A stretch of DNA of 64,000 nucleotides from Holophagales bacterium. Lineage in GTDB: Bacteria > Acidobacteriota > Thermoanaerobaculia > Multivoradales > Multivoraceae. The notes under the pieces were generated by a model that did no database searches, had not been told where the DNA came from, and saw only the letters and a list, made by a program, of their open reading frames with translations. A program made the position numbers and the translations under genes. Below are positions 48,593 to 57,466 of the stretch, one piece after another. Every line of letters begins with the position of its first letter. Positions within the stretch are counted from its first letter, which is position 1. The DNA lies in the NCBI GenBank assembly GCA_009836625.1, contig VXVC01000007.1:124001-188000 (forward strand), in the 5' to 3' direction.

Positions 48593-49030
48593 CTAGTACC
48601 AGAAGCTCTGGATCTCGCGCTGGGTGGGAACCGAGATGTTGATCGGCTGTTCCAGCCCATAGTCCTCCCACTGGCGCAGCTCGTCGTAGACCTGGACCAT
48701 GAAGCGGTACGGCGTCGCGATATCGGGCCGGATGATCACCGGCTTCTTCGGGTTCCGCTCGAGCTTCGGCTTCAGGTAGGGGATGATCTCGTGCAACCCC
48801 ATCGGATCCTGGTCGACGATCAGCTCGCCGTTCGGCATGATCTCGACCAGCACCGACTCTTCCTTCTCGACCACCGGCGGATCGTCGTCGTCCTCGGGAA
48901 GCGCGAAGTCCAGTCCGCGCGTCGCGGTGAACGTCGTCGTCACCATGAAGAAGACGATCAGCAGGAAGGCGATGTCCGCCATCGACGAGGTCGGGATTTC
49001 ATCGTCCGGGCGATCACGGTCAAGTTTCAT
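48593..49030 (-). CDS. exbD: ExbD/TolR-type biopolymer transport protein, copy 2
   Basis: A 145-residue protein with one N-terminal helix (MADIAFLLIVFFMVTTTF) carrying the proton-path Asp19, then an acidic segment (LPEDDDDPPVVEKEES) and a periplasmic domain (VLVEIMPNGELIVDQDPMG, YRFMVQVYDELRQWEDYGLEQPINISVP). It pairs with ExbB at 49549 to energise TonB. The acidic stretch is absent from the other ExbD. Confidence 0.93.
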   Translation of the reverse strand: MKLDRDRPDDEIPTSSMADIAFLLIVFFMVTTTFTATRGLDFALPEDDDDPPVVEKEESVLVEIMPNGELIVDQDPMGLHEIIPYLKPKLERNPKKPVIIRPDIATPYRFMVQVYDELRQWEDYGLEQPINISVPTQREIQSFWY

Positions 49031-49084
49031 CTTGCGCCTCCATCCATCAGCTGCATCGGGTTTCTGATCCCCTCACTTCGTAGC

Positions 49085-49513
49085 TTACAGGTCGTCGACC
49101 GTCACCTGATCCGACAGCAGGTAGACGTCCCGGACCTTGGCCCGCTTCAACGCGTCGATCACCTCGTCGACCTTCAGCCAGTCCACGTCGCCGTGCGCCT
49201 TGACGACGAAAACCTTCTGCGGGTCCATCGCGATAACGCCGGCCGCCATCGAGAGAACCTCGTCGGCCGCGCTGACCAGGGCGCTCTGCTCCGTGCCGTC
49301 GGAGACCCGGATGCGCCCGTTCGGGTCGATCGAAACGTAGGCGGACTGCTTCGGGATCTCGTACCTGAGAGTCGTCTTCGGCAGCGTCACCTGGGTCTTG
49401 TCGACCTCGAACGTGATCGTCAGCATGAAGAAGATGATCAGCAGGAAGGCGATATCCGCCATCGAGGCCGTCGGGATGTTTGGCTTGTGCTCGATGGTTG
49501 CCTTGAGCTTCAT
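49085..49513 (-). CDS. exbD: ExbD/TolR-type biopolymer transport protein, copy 1
   Basis: A 142-residue protein with helix MADIAFLLIIFFMLTITF (Asp20), followed by VDKTQVTLPKTTLRYEIPKQSAYVSIDPNGRI and a C-terminal domain (VFVVKAHGDVDWLKVDEVIDALKRAKVRDVYLLSDQ). It is 34 bases after exbB. The two ExbD proteins share the membrane segment but little of the periplasmic part, suggesting an ExbB with two different ExbD partners. Confidence 0.93.
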   Translation of the reverse strand: MKLKATIEHKPNIPTASMADIAFLLIIFFMLTITFEVDKTQVTLPKTTLRYEIPKQSAYVSIDPNGRIRVSDGTEQSALVSAADEVLSMAAGVIAMDPQKVFVVKAHGDVDWLKVDEVIDALKRAKVRDVYLLSDQVTVDDL

Positions 49514-49548
49514 GTCGATCTACTCCGCTGAAGACAGGTAGAACGCCT

Positions 49549-50214
49549 CTAGCTGGCGTCGCCGCCGGACTCCGGCGGGATCCCGCTGCGCTCCATCTCG
49601 CCGAACGTCTCGAGGAGCATGTTCGCCGACGTCTCAATGTCGCGGACGAACTTGTTGATCCGGCTCATGAAGTAGTTGTAGGCGAGCTGGGTCGGAATGG
49701 CGACCGCCAGACCGCCAGCGGTGGTGGTCAGGGCCTCCTTGATACCGGTGGCGACCGCGCCGGGGTTCGACAGACCCTGTGCCGCCAGCGCGTCGAAGCC
49801 GGCCATCATGCCGGTCACCGTGCCGAAGAACCCGAGCAGGGGGGCGACGTTGGCCGTCGTCGCCAGCACCGCGAGGCCCCGCTCGAGGCGGCCCATCTCG
49901 AACAGCGCCGCGTTCTCGATCGTCTTCTCTACGTCTTCCTTGGGCTGGCCGTACTTCATCAGACCGGCCTTGAGGATCGAGGCGACCGGACCGCGGTACT
50001 CCTCGCATACCTTGACCGCTTCACGAATCGAGCGGTTAACGACCAGCGCCTTCCGCACCTTGGGGAGGAACTCGTGAACGTTGATCCGAGCCCGCCGCAG
50101 CGCAATCAGTCGCTCCACCACCACCGCTGCCGCGATGACGGAGAAAGCGAGCAATGGCCACATGACGGGGCCGCCCTCGTTCATCAACTTCCAGAACGTG
50201 CCACCAATGTTCAC
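49549..50214 (-). CDS. exbB: ExbB/TolQ/MotA-type proton channel protein
   Basis: A 221-residue, three-span protein. First helix WPLLAFSVIAAAVVVERLIAL, then the cytoplasmic domain (ASILKAGLMKYGQPKEDVEKTIENAALFEMGRLERGLAVLATTANVAPLLGFFGTVTGMM) and the third helix region (KEALTTTAGGLAVAIPTQLAYNYF). With ExbD it forms the proton-driven motor for TonB. It is the first gene of the minus-strand operon and has a leader of about 120 bases from the proposed promoter. Confidence 0.95.
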   Translation of the reverse strand: MNIGGTFWKLMNEGGPVMWPLLAFSVIAAAVVVERLIALRRARINVHEFLPKVRKALVVNRSIREAVKVCEEYRGPVASILKAGLMKYGQPKEDVEKTIENAALFEMGRLERGLAVLATTANVAPLLGFFGTVTGMMAGFDALAAQGLSNPGAVATGIKEALTTTAGGLAVAIPTQLAYNYFMSRINKFVRDIETSANMLLETFGEMERSGIPPESGGDAS

Positions 50215-50344
50215 CTAGCTACCTCCTCAGAACTGCGCCCGCCGACGGGCCTGGTTGAACCGCCCGCCAAAGGCGGACGCGATTCTGGACATGCGGTGAC
50301 CCCTACACCGGAGGGGTGCCTGGCTCACCTTGGAACGGTGGAGC

Positions 50345-50372
50345 AATATAGCACACGGGTTCGGCATTGGAA
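50345..50372 (-). promoter_or_regulatory. Possible promoter of the exbB operon
   Basis: On the minus strand, TTCCAA (50372-50367) and TATATT (50350-50345) are 16 bases apart. The -10 element fits well, the -35 poorly. It is the only AT-rich -10 candidate between ruvC and exbB. Confidence 0.3.
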
Positions 50373-50380
50373 CCGCCCGA

Positions 50381-50896
50381 TCAACCGCGTTCCGGCGACG
50401 CTCCGGCCGCCTCCATGACCCGCTCCAGGGGCCGCCGGTGGACGTAGCAGAGGGCGACGGCCAGGGCGTCGGATGCGTCGGCGCTGCGCCGCACCGGCGC
50501 TGGACCCAGGAGCACGTCGACCATCCGGGAGACCTGGGTCTTGTCGGCTCGACCCGTGCCGCAGACGGCCTGCTTGACGTGGGCCGGGGAGTACTCCTCG
50601 ACTTCCAGACCATGCCGCCCGAGGACGGACAGGATGACGCCCCGGGCCTGGGCCAGCGCGATCAGGGAGCGGCTGTTGCGGCCGTGAAACAGCGTTTCCA
50701 GGGCCGCCGCAGCCGGCTGCCAGCGTTCGAGCGTCTCCTCCAGGCCCTCAGCCAACCGCGCCATGCGCGCCGCCGGCGTCGGCTCGGCAGTGAGTACGAT
50801 CCGGCCCGCATCCAGTTGCCGAACCCTCGACCCTTCCTGTTCCACCACGCCGAACCCCGTGTAGCGACTCCCGGGATCGATCCCGAGGACGATCAC
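50381..50896 (-). CDS. ruvC: Holliday junction resolvase RuvC
   Basis: A 171-residue endonuclease. The acidic catalytic residues are present: Asp in VLGIDPGSRYTGFG, Glu in LETLFHGRNSRS, and the late Asp residues in SADASDALAVALCYVH. It starts at GTG 50896, 19 bases behind yebC. RuvA and RuvB are not in this window. Confidence 0.95.
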   Translation of the reverse strand: MIVLGIDPGSRYTGFGVVEQEGSRVRQLDAGRIVLTAEPTPAARMARLAEGLEETLERWQPAAAALETLFHGRNSRSLIALAQARGVILSVLGRHGLEVEEYSPAHVKQAVCGTGRADKTQVSRMVDVLLGPAPVRRSADASDALAVALCYVHRRPLERVMEAAGASPERG

Positions 50897-50915
50897 GGCA
50901 GCGCCCCGGAGACGG

Positions 50916-51680
50916 TCAGGACGCCAGCCGCTCGAGCAGTTCGTCGTCGAGGTCGAAGTTGGCCCAGACGTTCTGCACGTCGTCCTGATCCTCCAGGGCA
51001 TCGATCAGGCGCATGAGCGGACCCGCGCCCCCCTCGTCGACATGGACCAGGTTCTGGGGTTCCATCGTCAGTTGCGCGATGGTCGCGGGCAGGCCGCGCT
51101 CCTCGATCGCATCCTTCGTCGCATGGAACGCCTCGACGGAGGTGTAGACGCTGTAGCTCTCGTCCTCGACGGCATAGTCCTCGGCCTCTAGTTCGAGAGC
51201 GAGTTCCACCAGCGCCTCCTCGTCCACCCCGAAGCCCTCGAGGGCAACTCGATCGAAGGCGAAGAAGCCGCGGCGATGGAACATCCAGGCGACGCAGCCG
51301 TTCTCGCCCAGGTTCCCGCCGTGTTTGGTGAACAGGTGCCTGACCTCCGAAACGGTCCGGTTCCGGTTGTCGGTGAGGGTCTCCACCAGCAGCGCCACGC
51401 CACCGGGGCCGTATCCCTCATACGTGACTTCCTCGTAGGACACACCTTCGAGCTCTCCGGTGCCCTTCCTGATCGCCCTGTCGATGTTGTCTCCCGGCAC
51501 GTTCTGCGCCTTCGCCTCCGACAGAGCATGACGGAGTCTCGGGTTACCCGCGGGGTCCCCTCCGCCCAGCCGGGCGGCGACCGAGACCTCCTTCAGGATC
51601 CGCGTGAAGACCTTGCTGCGACGGGCGTCCTGCGCCGCCTTCTTGTGCTTGATCGTGCTCCACTTGCTGTGACCCGACAT
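50916..51680 (-). CDS. yebC: YebC/PmpR-family (TACO1) regulator/translation factor
   Basis: A 254-residue protein with the family start MSGHSKWSTIKHKKAAQDARRSKVFTRI, followed by AKAQNVPGDNIDRAIRKGTG, YEGYGPGGVALLVETLTDNRNRTVSEVRHLFTKHGGNLGENGCVAWMF-type central domain, and a C-terminal FDLDDELLERLAS. YebC proteins bind DNA or ribosomes; recent work links them to translation of proline stretches. It is commonly next to ruvC, as here. Confidence 0.96.
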   Translation of the reverse strand: MSGHSKWSTIKHKKAAQDARRSKVFTRILKEVSVAARLGGGDPAGNPRLRHALSEAKAQNVPGDNIDRAIRKGTGELEGVSYEEVTYEGYGPGGVALLVETLTDNRNRTVSEVRHLFTKHGGNLGENGCVAWMFHRRGFFAFDRVALEGFGVDEEALVELALELEAEDYAVEDESYSVYTSVEAFHATKDAIEERGLPATIAQLTMEPQNLVHVDEGGAGPLMRLIDALEDQDDVQNVWANFDLDDELLERLAS

Positions 51681-51710
51681 GGCGCGTTTATCTTATGCTG
51701 CGCCGCCACT

Positions 51711-53039
51711 GTGACCGGCGCGACCAAACCTTCGGCGAGCGAGATCCTCGACCGCCTCGAAGTCTGGGGACAGAAGCTCGGCCTCGAGGCCACGCGGAGC
51801 CTGCTCGACGTGCTCGGCGAGCCGCAACACCGGGTGCCGACGGTGCTGGTCGCGGGGACCAACGGCAAGGGCTCGACCAGCGCCGCACTCGCCTCGATCC
51901 TGAGCGCAGCGGGCTTCCGCTGCGGTCTCTACACTTCACCCCACCTCGAGCACGTCGAGGAGCGGCTGCGAATCGACGGCGTGGCGGTCTCTGAAGCCGA
52001 ACTCGGGCAGTGGCTCCGGCGGGTGCTGGAGGCCGCCGGCCACGCGCCGCCGACCTACTTCGAGAGCCTGACCGCGGCGGCCTGGCTGCACTTCGCCCAT
52101 CACGGCGTGGACGCCGCCGTGTTCGAGGTCGGCCTGGGTGGTCGACTCGACGCGACGAACGTCTCGGAACCCCTGCTCTCCGTGGTCACCCAGGTGGCGC
52201 GCGACCACGCGCCGCAACTGGGCTGGACCCTGACCTCCATCGCCGGCGAGAAGGCCGGCGTGATGCGCCCAGGCCGCACCTGCCTGACCTGGCCCGGCCG
52301 GCCAGAGGTGGAGCGCGAACTCCGCCGTTGCGCCGCGGTCTGCGGCGCGCAACTCGTCGACGCACGGGATGGGGTCGTGTTCGAGCGCCGGCTCGAAGCC
52401 GGACATCTCTCGCTGACCACGCCGAACGCTCAGTACCGTTTCCGGGCGCCCCTGGCCGGCGGCCACCAGCTCACCAACCTCGCCCTCGCGGTGCGCGCCG
52501 CCGAGGAGTTCTGCGCCCTCGCCGGACGAGACCTCGACCGGGAGGCCGTCAGGCAAGGCCTCGAAGCGGTCCACTGGCCCGGTCGGTTGGAGTGGGTCGA
52601 CGTGGACGCGCACGGTGGGCACCGCCGGGTCCTGTTCGACGCTGCCCACAATCCGGCCGGCGCGGCCGCGCTCCACGCCTATCTCGAGGAGACAGGACTC
52701 AGGTTCGATCTCCTGTACGGGTCTCTCGCGGAAAAGCACCCTGAACAGTGCCTCCCCCGATTGGCCGAAAGAGCGCACCGGATCGTGCTGACGGCCTTCG
52801 ACCATCCCCGTGCGGCGTCACCCGAAACGCTGGCTCCGCTCCTTCGCGCCGGCCGAGCCGTCCTCAGCGGCAACGCCGCGGAGGCACTCGAACGCTGCGT
52901 TGCCACACCCTCGAGCCCTACCCACGCCCTCGTCGTGACGGGCTCCCTCTATCTCGTGGGAGAAGTCCGATCGGCGCTGCGTGACTGCTGTGGCGTTCCG
53001 GTCGCGGCGCGAGAGCTCGTCACAGGGTTCCGCCGTTAG
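51711..53039 (+). CDS. folC: Folylpolyglutamate/dihydrofolate synthase
   Basis: A 442-residue Mur-ligase-fold enzyme. ATP binding is VLVAGTNGKGSTSAALASIL, followed by YTSPHLEHVEERLRIDG, VFEVGLGGRLDATNV, DHAPQLGWTLTSIAGEKAGVM and DAAHNPAGAAALHAYL. It starts at GTG 51711, 30 bases from the divergent yebC start; the longer open frame upstream is antisense to yebC. Confidence 0.95.
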   Translation: MTGATKPSASEILDRLEVWGQKLGLEATRSLLDVLGEPQHRVPTVLVAGTNGKGSTSAALASILSAAGFRCGLYTSPHLEHVEERLRIDGVAVSEAELGQWLRRVLEAAGHAPPTYFESLTAAAWLHFAHHGVDAAVFEVGLGGRLDATNVSEPLLSVVTQVARDHAPQLGWTLTSIAGEKAGVMRPGRTCLTWPGRPEVERELRRCAAVCGAQLVDARDGVVFERRLEAGHLSLTTPNAQYRFRAPLAGGHQLTNLALAVRAAEEFCALAGRDLDREAVRQGLEAVHWPGRLEWVDVDAHGGHRRVLFDAAHNPAGAAALHAYLEETGLRFDLLYGSLAEKHPEQCLPRLAERAHRIVLTAFDHPRAASPETLAPLLRAGRAVLSGNAAEALERCVATPSSPTHALVVTGSLYLVGEVRSALRDCCGVPVAARELVTGFRR

Positions 53040-53060
53040 CTTCGGCGTCCCCTAGCCCGG

Positions 53061-53498
53061 CTACGCCGTCGCGCCGTCGATCTTCGCCACGCGGGCGGTG
53101 TGGCGGTCGCCGTCGAAGGGAGTGTCGAGGAAGACCTCAAGCAGTTCGGCGGCCTGGCCGGCGCCGAGGACGCGGGCGCCGAGGGCCAGGACGTTCGCGT
53201 CGTTGTGGGCGCGAGACATGCGCGCCGTGTAGCTGTCGGTGGGGTTGACGGCCCTGACGCCCGCGAACCGGTTCGCGGACATCGCCATGCCGACTCCCGT
53301 GCCGCAGACGAGCAGGCCGCGGTCCACTTCGCCGGCGGCCAGGGCGCGCGCGACCTGGGCCGCCTTGTCGGGGTAGTCGACCGGCCCGGAACCGTCTGCG
53401 CCGAAGTCCACGAACTCGATGTCTCGCTCCCGCAGTACTTGGCCGAGCTGGTTCTTCAGCTCGACTCCGGCGTGATCCGCGCCAACCGCGAACTTCAT
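53061..53498 (-). CDS. rpiB: Ribose-5-phosphate isomerase B (RpiB/LacA/LacB family)
   Basis: A 145-residue isomerase: KFAVGADHAGVELKNQLG, VDFGADGSGPVDYPDKAAQVARA, the catalytic Cys in LLVCGTGVGMAMSANRFAGVRA, and MSRAHNDANVLALGARVLG. It interconverts ribose 5-phosphate and ribulose 5-phosphate. The ATG at 53498 matches the family start. It follows the small basic protein gene by eight bases. Confidence 0.95.
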   Translation of the reverse strand: MKFAVGADHAGVELKNQLGQVLRERDIEFVDFGADGSGPVDYPDKAAQVARALAAGEVDRGLLVCGTGVGMAMSANRFAGVRAVNPTDSYTARMSRAHNDANVLALGARVLGAGQAAELLEVFLDTPFDGDRHTARVAKIDGATA

Positions 53499-53506
53499 CG
53501 GCCGCG

Positions 53507-53749
53507 CTACTCCCCGGACTCCTCGGACCCGGTTTCCGGTTCCGGCTCCGCCGGCGCGGGCGACGCCTTCGTCTTCTTGCGCGCCGCTTTCTTCCTCGAT
53601 GCCTTCGCCTTCGCCTTCGCCTTGGTCCGCCGCACCTTCGCCGCCCGCGGCGCCGCTTCCCGGGTCGCGGCCTCCTCCCGGCGGCGTTGCTTGAGACGCT
53701 TCAGCCGGCGCTGGCGGCGACGACGGAGTTTGCGATCCTTCTCTCTCAT
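53507..53749 (-). CDS. Small Lys/Arg-rich protein, 80 residues
   Basis: An 80-residue protein with a strongly basic N-terminus (REKDRKLRRRRQRRLKRLKQ), then AATREAAPRAAKVRRTKAK and a run of alternating Lys-Ala, and an acidic Pro/Glu tail (SPAPAEPEPETGSEESGE). The N-terminal half could be a long basic helix, histone H1-like or ribosome/RNA-associated. Low complexity prevents family assignment. The ATG overlaps the purE stop (ATGA), and eight bases separate it from rpiB, so it is embedded in a housekeeping operon. Confidence 0.65.
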   Translation of the reverse strand: MREKDRKLRRRRQRRLKRLKQRRREEAATREAAPRAAKVRRTKAKAKAKASRKKAARKKTKASPAPAEPEPETGSEESGE

Positions 53750-54255
53750 TCCTGGAGCGTAACCGCATCCTGCCGGACACGCTCGTCCGCAGCGGCCACG
53801 CGCTCGCCCATCCGGCCTCGGTAGTCCTTCAGGGCGGCGGCCAGATCAGGATCGCCGAGCGCCAGGATCTGGAGTGCCAGCAACCCGGCGTTGTCGGCGC
53901 GGTTCACGCCCACGGTAGCGACGGGGATCCCGGGCGGCATCTGCACGATCGCGAGCAGAGCGTCGACACCGTTCAGCGGACCGCTCGCCACCGGGACGCC
54001 GACCACCGGCAGGGTGGTCGCGGCCGCCACGACGCCCGGAAGCGCGGCGGCGACACCGGCGCCGGCGATCAGCACGCCGATACCGCGCTCGGCCGCGCCT
54101 TCGGCCCACTCGGCCGTCTCCCGCGGAGTCCGGTGCGCCGAGAGAACCCGCGACTCGCAGCCGACGCCGAAATCGGCGCAGACCTTCGCCGCCTTCTTCA
54201 TCGTCGGCCAGTCCGAGTCACTGCCCATGACGATTCCCACTCTGATGTCGCTCAT
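53746..54255 (-). CDS. purE: 5-(carboxyamino)imidazole ribonucleotide mutase
   Basis: A 169-residue enzyme of purine synthesis: IRVGIVMGSDSDWPTMKKA, CESRVLSAHRTP, LIAGAGVAAALPGVVAA, LPVVGVPVASGPLNGVDALLAIVQMPPGIPVATVG. The ATG at 54255 has AGGAGCG upstream. PurK is not in the window, so class I or II cannot be stated. PurD is at 18571. Confidence 0.95.
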   Translation of the reverse strand: MSDIRVGIVMGSDSDWPTMKKAAKVCADFGVGCESRVLSAHRTPRETAEWAEGAAERGIGVLIAGAGVAAALPGVVAAATTLPVVGVPVASGPLNGVDALLAIVQMPPGIPVATVGVNRADNAGLLALQILALGDPDLAAALKDYRGRMGERVAAADERVRQDAVTLQE

Positions 54256-54318
54256 TCGCTCCTGATCTCCGCCTTGCCGCTGGTGAGATGTTGAGATGTC
54301 GGCCGCGACCCCGCTCAC

Positions 54319-55920
<1,602 letters not shown>

Positions 55921-56125
55921 ACCACAGGCGAAGTAGCCCTAGCGCCCCGAAACCCCTCGCGTGCTCGGTGTTTCGGCCCAGCCCGTCCGCACGGCGGAGC
56001 CTGCGCCCCGATCCCGGTTGGCGCGTTCCGCGCTAACCGCGACCCACCCCCTGCACCCGTCATCGGGTGCAGGGATGACACTGGCTCCGCTGCGTTCTGC
56101 GGCGCAGGCTCCTAGAATCCAACGA

Positions 56126-57466
56126 ATGAGGTCGACCGCCAACCGTGCCGGGCCGCGGCCGCTGCTGACCTCCGACGTTGCCGCGCCGGCCGACGCGCTG
56201 AGCCGTCTGGCCGCGCACGGAGACCAGCAGTTCGAGGCCTTCTTCGAGCGCCTCGAGACCGTCGAGCTACTGCCGCAAGGCGCTCCCAACCGCCTGCGCG
56301 TGAGGAAGGAACAGGGCCTCGGGGTGAGGAAGATCGAGAACGGCAGGAGCCGCCTGGCAGCCGCCGACACGATCTCGGGACCTGCCTTCGCCGCATGCTG
56401 CGACCGGGTGGCGGGAACCGCCCGCTCGATCGGCACGGCGCCGCCGCGCATCAGGACCGGAAGCTGGCCGGCGCTGCGCCTGGCGGAACTTCAACGGGCC
56501 GAGTCCAGGCTCGCCCGCGCCGTGAACCGGCGACGCGTCGGATTCCCGATGGAGATCACGGCGCGCCGCCATCGCCGACAGGTACAGGTCATCCGTAGTC
56601 CGATCGCTGCGCCGCCACAGTTCGAGGAGTACTTCAGCCTGCAGGTGACGACGCCCTGGGGCGTCTGGGGCGGCCTCCTGCCGTCGCTCGCGGACGAAGA
56701 CCTGGACCCGGTCGCCCTCTGCCTCGTCGACCGGCTGCGTTCACGAGGCCTGCCGCTCCACCGGCGCGCTCCCGGCGTCATCGTCCTCGGGCCGAACGCC
56801 GCCGCGGTCCTGCTCCACGAAGTCGTCGCCCACGCGCTGGAAGCGGACACCCTCGGCCTTTCCGGCGTTCCCGACCACGTCGTCGGACTGAAACTGGGCG
56901 GCCCCGAACTCGATGTGGTCGACGATCCGCGCTCCGCGCCGCTGGCCTGCAAGCGTTCGAGCGACGACGAGGGCACCGCGGTCATCAGCCGCTGGCTGCT
57001 CAGACGCGGCCGGGTCCGGCAACCCCTCGCCGACCTGGCCTGGGCCGAGCGCTGCCCCAGCATGATCCCGGGCGCCGCCCGCCGCGCAAGCCGGCATCGG
57101 CTGCCGGGACCGCGTACCACCCACCTCGAACTGCTTCCCGGCACCATTCCCGAGAGGGACCTCTTCGCCGAGGCCGTGGGCGGCCTCTACATCGGAGAGT
57201 TCGACAGGGGCAACCTGGATCCCCTCGACGGTCGCTGCGTGCTCCGGGCACCGTGCGGCCGGCGGATCGGAGCAAGCGGCCCGGTCGACCACACGGGGCC
57301 GATCGAGATCCGGTCGAGGGCCGTCGATCTTCTCGCGGCGGTCACCGCGGTCGCGGACCGTCCGCTCGCGGGCGGCGCCGGTTGGTGCGCGAAGGACGGC
57401 GCACTGATGCCGGTCTGGGCCCGCTGCCCGTCGATCCGCCTGGAAGGACTACAGGTGGCCGATTGA
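56126..57466 (+). CDS. Diverged TldD-type metalloprotease subunit
   Basis: A 446-residue TldD/PmbA-family protein. The zinc motif is H-E-V-V-A-H (His231, Glu232, His236) in LLHEVVAHALEAD, and the C-terminal metal-ligand Cys421 is found in GWCAKDG, aligning with TldD M-C-GKDG. The rest is poorly similar, with a much altered N-terminus (LLPQGAPNRLRVRKEQGLGV). TldD/TldE process modified peptides and microcins. The stop overlaps the start of the partner (TTGA). Confidence 0.82.
   Translation: MRSTANRAGPRPLLTSDVAAPADALSRLAAHGDQQFEAFFERLETVELLPQGAPNRLRVRKEQGLGVRKIENGRSRLAAADTISGPAFAACCDRVAGTARSIGTAPPRIRTGSWPALRLAELQRAESRLARAVNRRRVGFPMEITARRHRRQVQVIRSPIAAPPQFEEYFSLQVTTPWGVWGGLLPSLADEDLDPVALCLVDRLRSRGLPLHRRAPGVIVLGPNAAAVLLHEVVAHALEADTLGLSGVPDHVVGLKLGGPELDVVDDPRSAPLACKRSSDDEGTAVISRWLLRRGRVRQPLADLAWAERCPSMIPGAARRASRHRLPGPRTTHLELLPGTIPERDLFAEAVGGLYIGEFDRGNLDPLDGRCVLRAPCGRRIGASGPVDHTGPIEIRSRAVDLLAAVTAVADRPLAGGAGWCAKDGALMPVWARCPSIRLEGLQVAD

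Noticed and set aside
51276..51710. Upstream extension of folC
   Set aside because: It is antisense to yebC and lacks Mur-ligase sequence; the GTG at 51711 gives the family start.
53595..53640. Lys-Ala repeats in the small basic protein as a tandem DNA repeat
   Set aside because: The GCC-TTC-type codons alternate irregularly, so it is amino-acid bias, not a maintained DNA repeat array.
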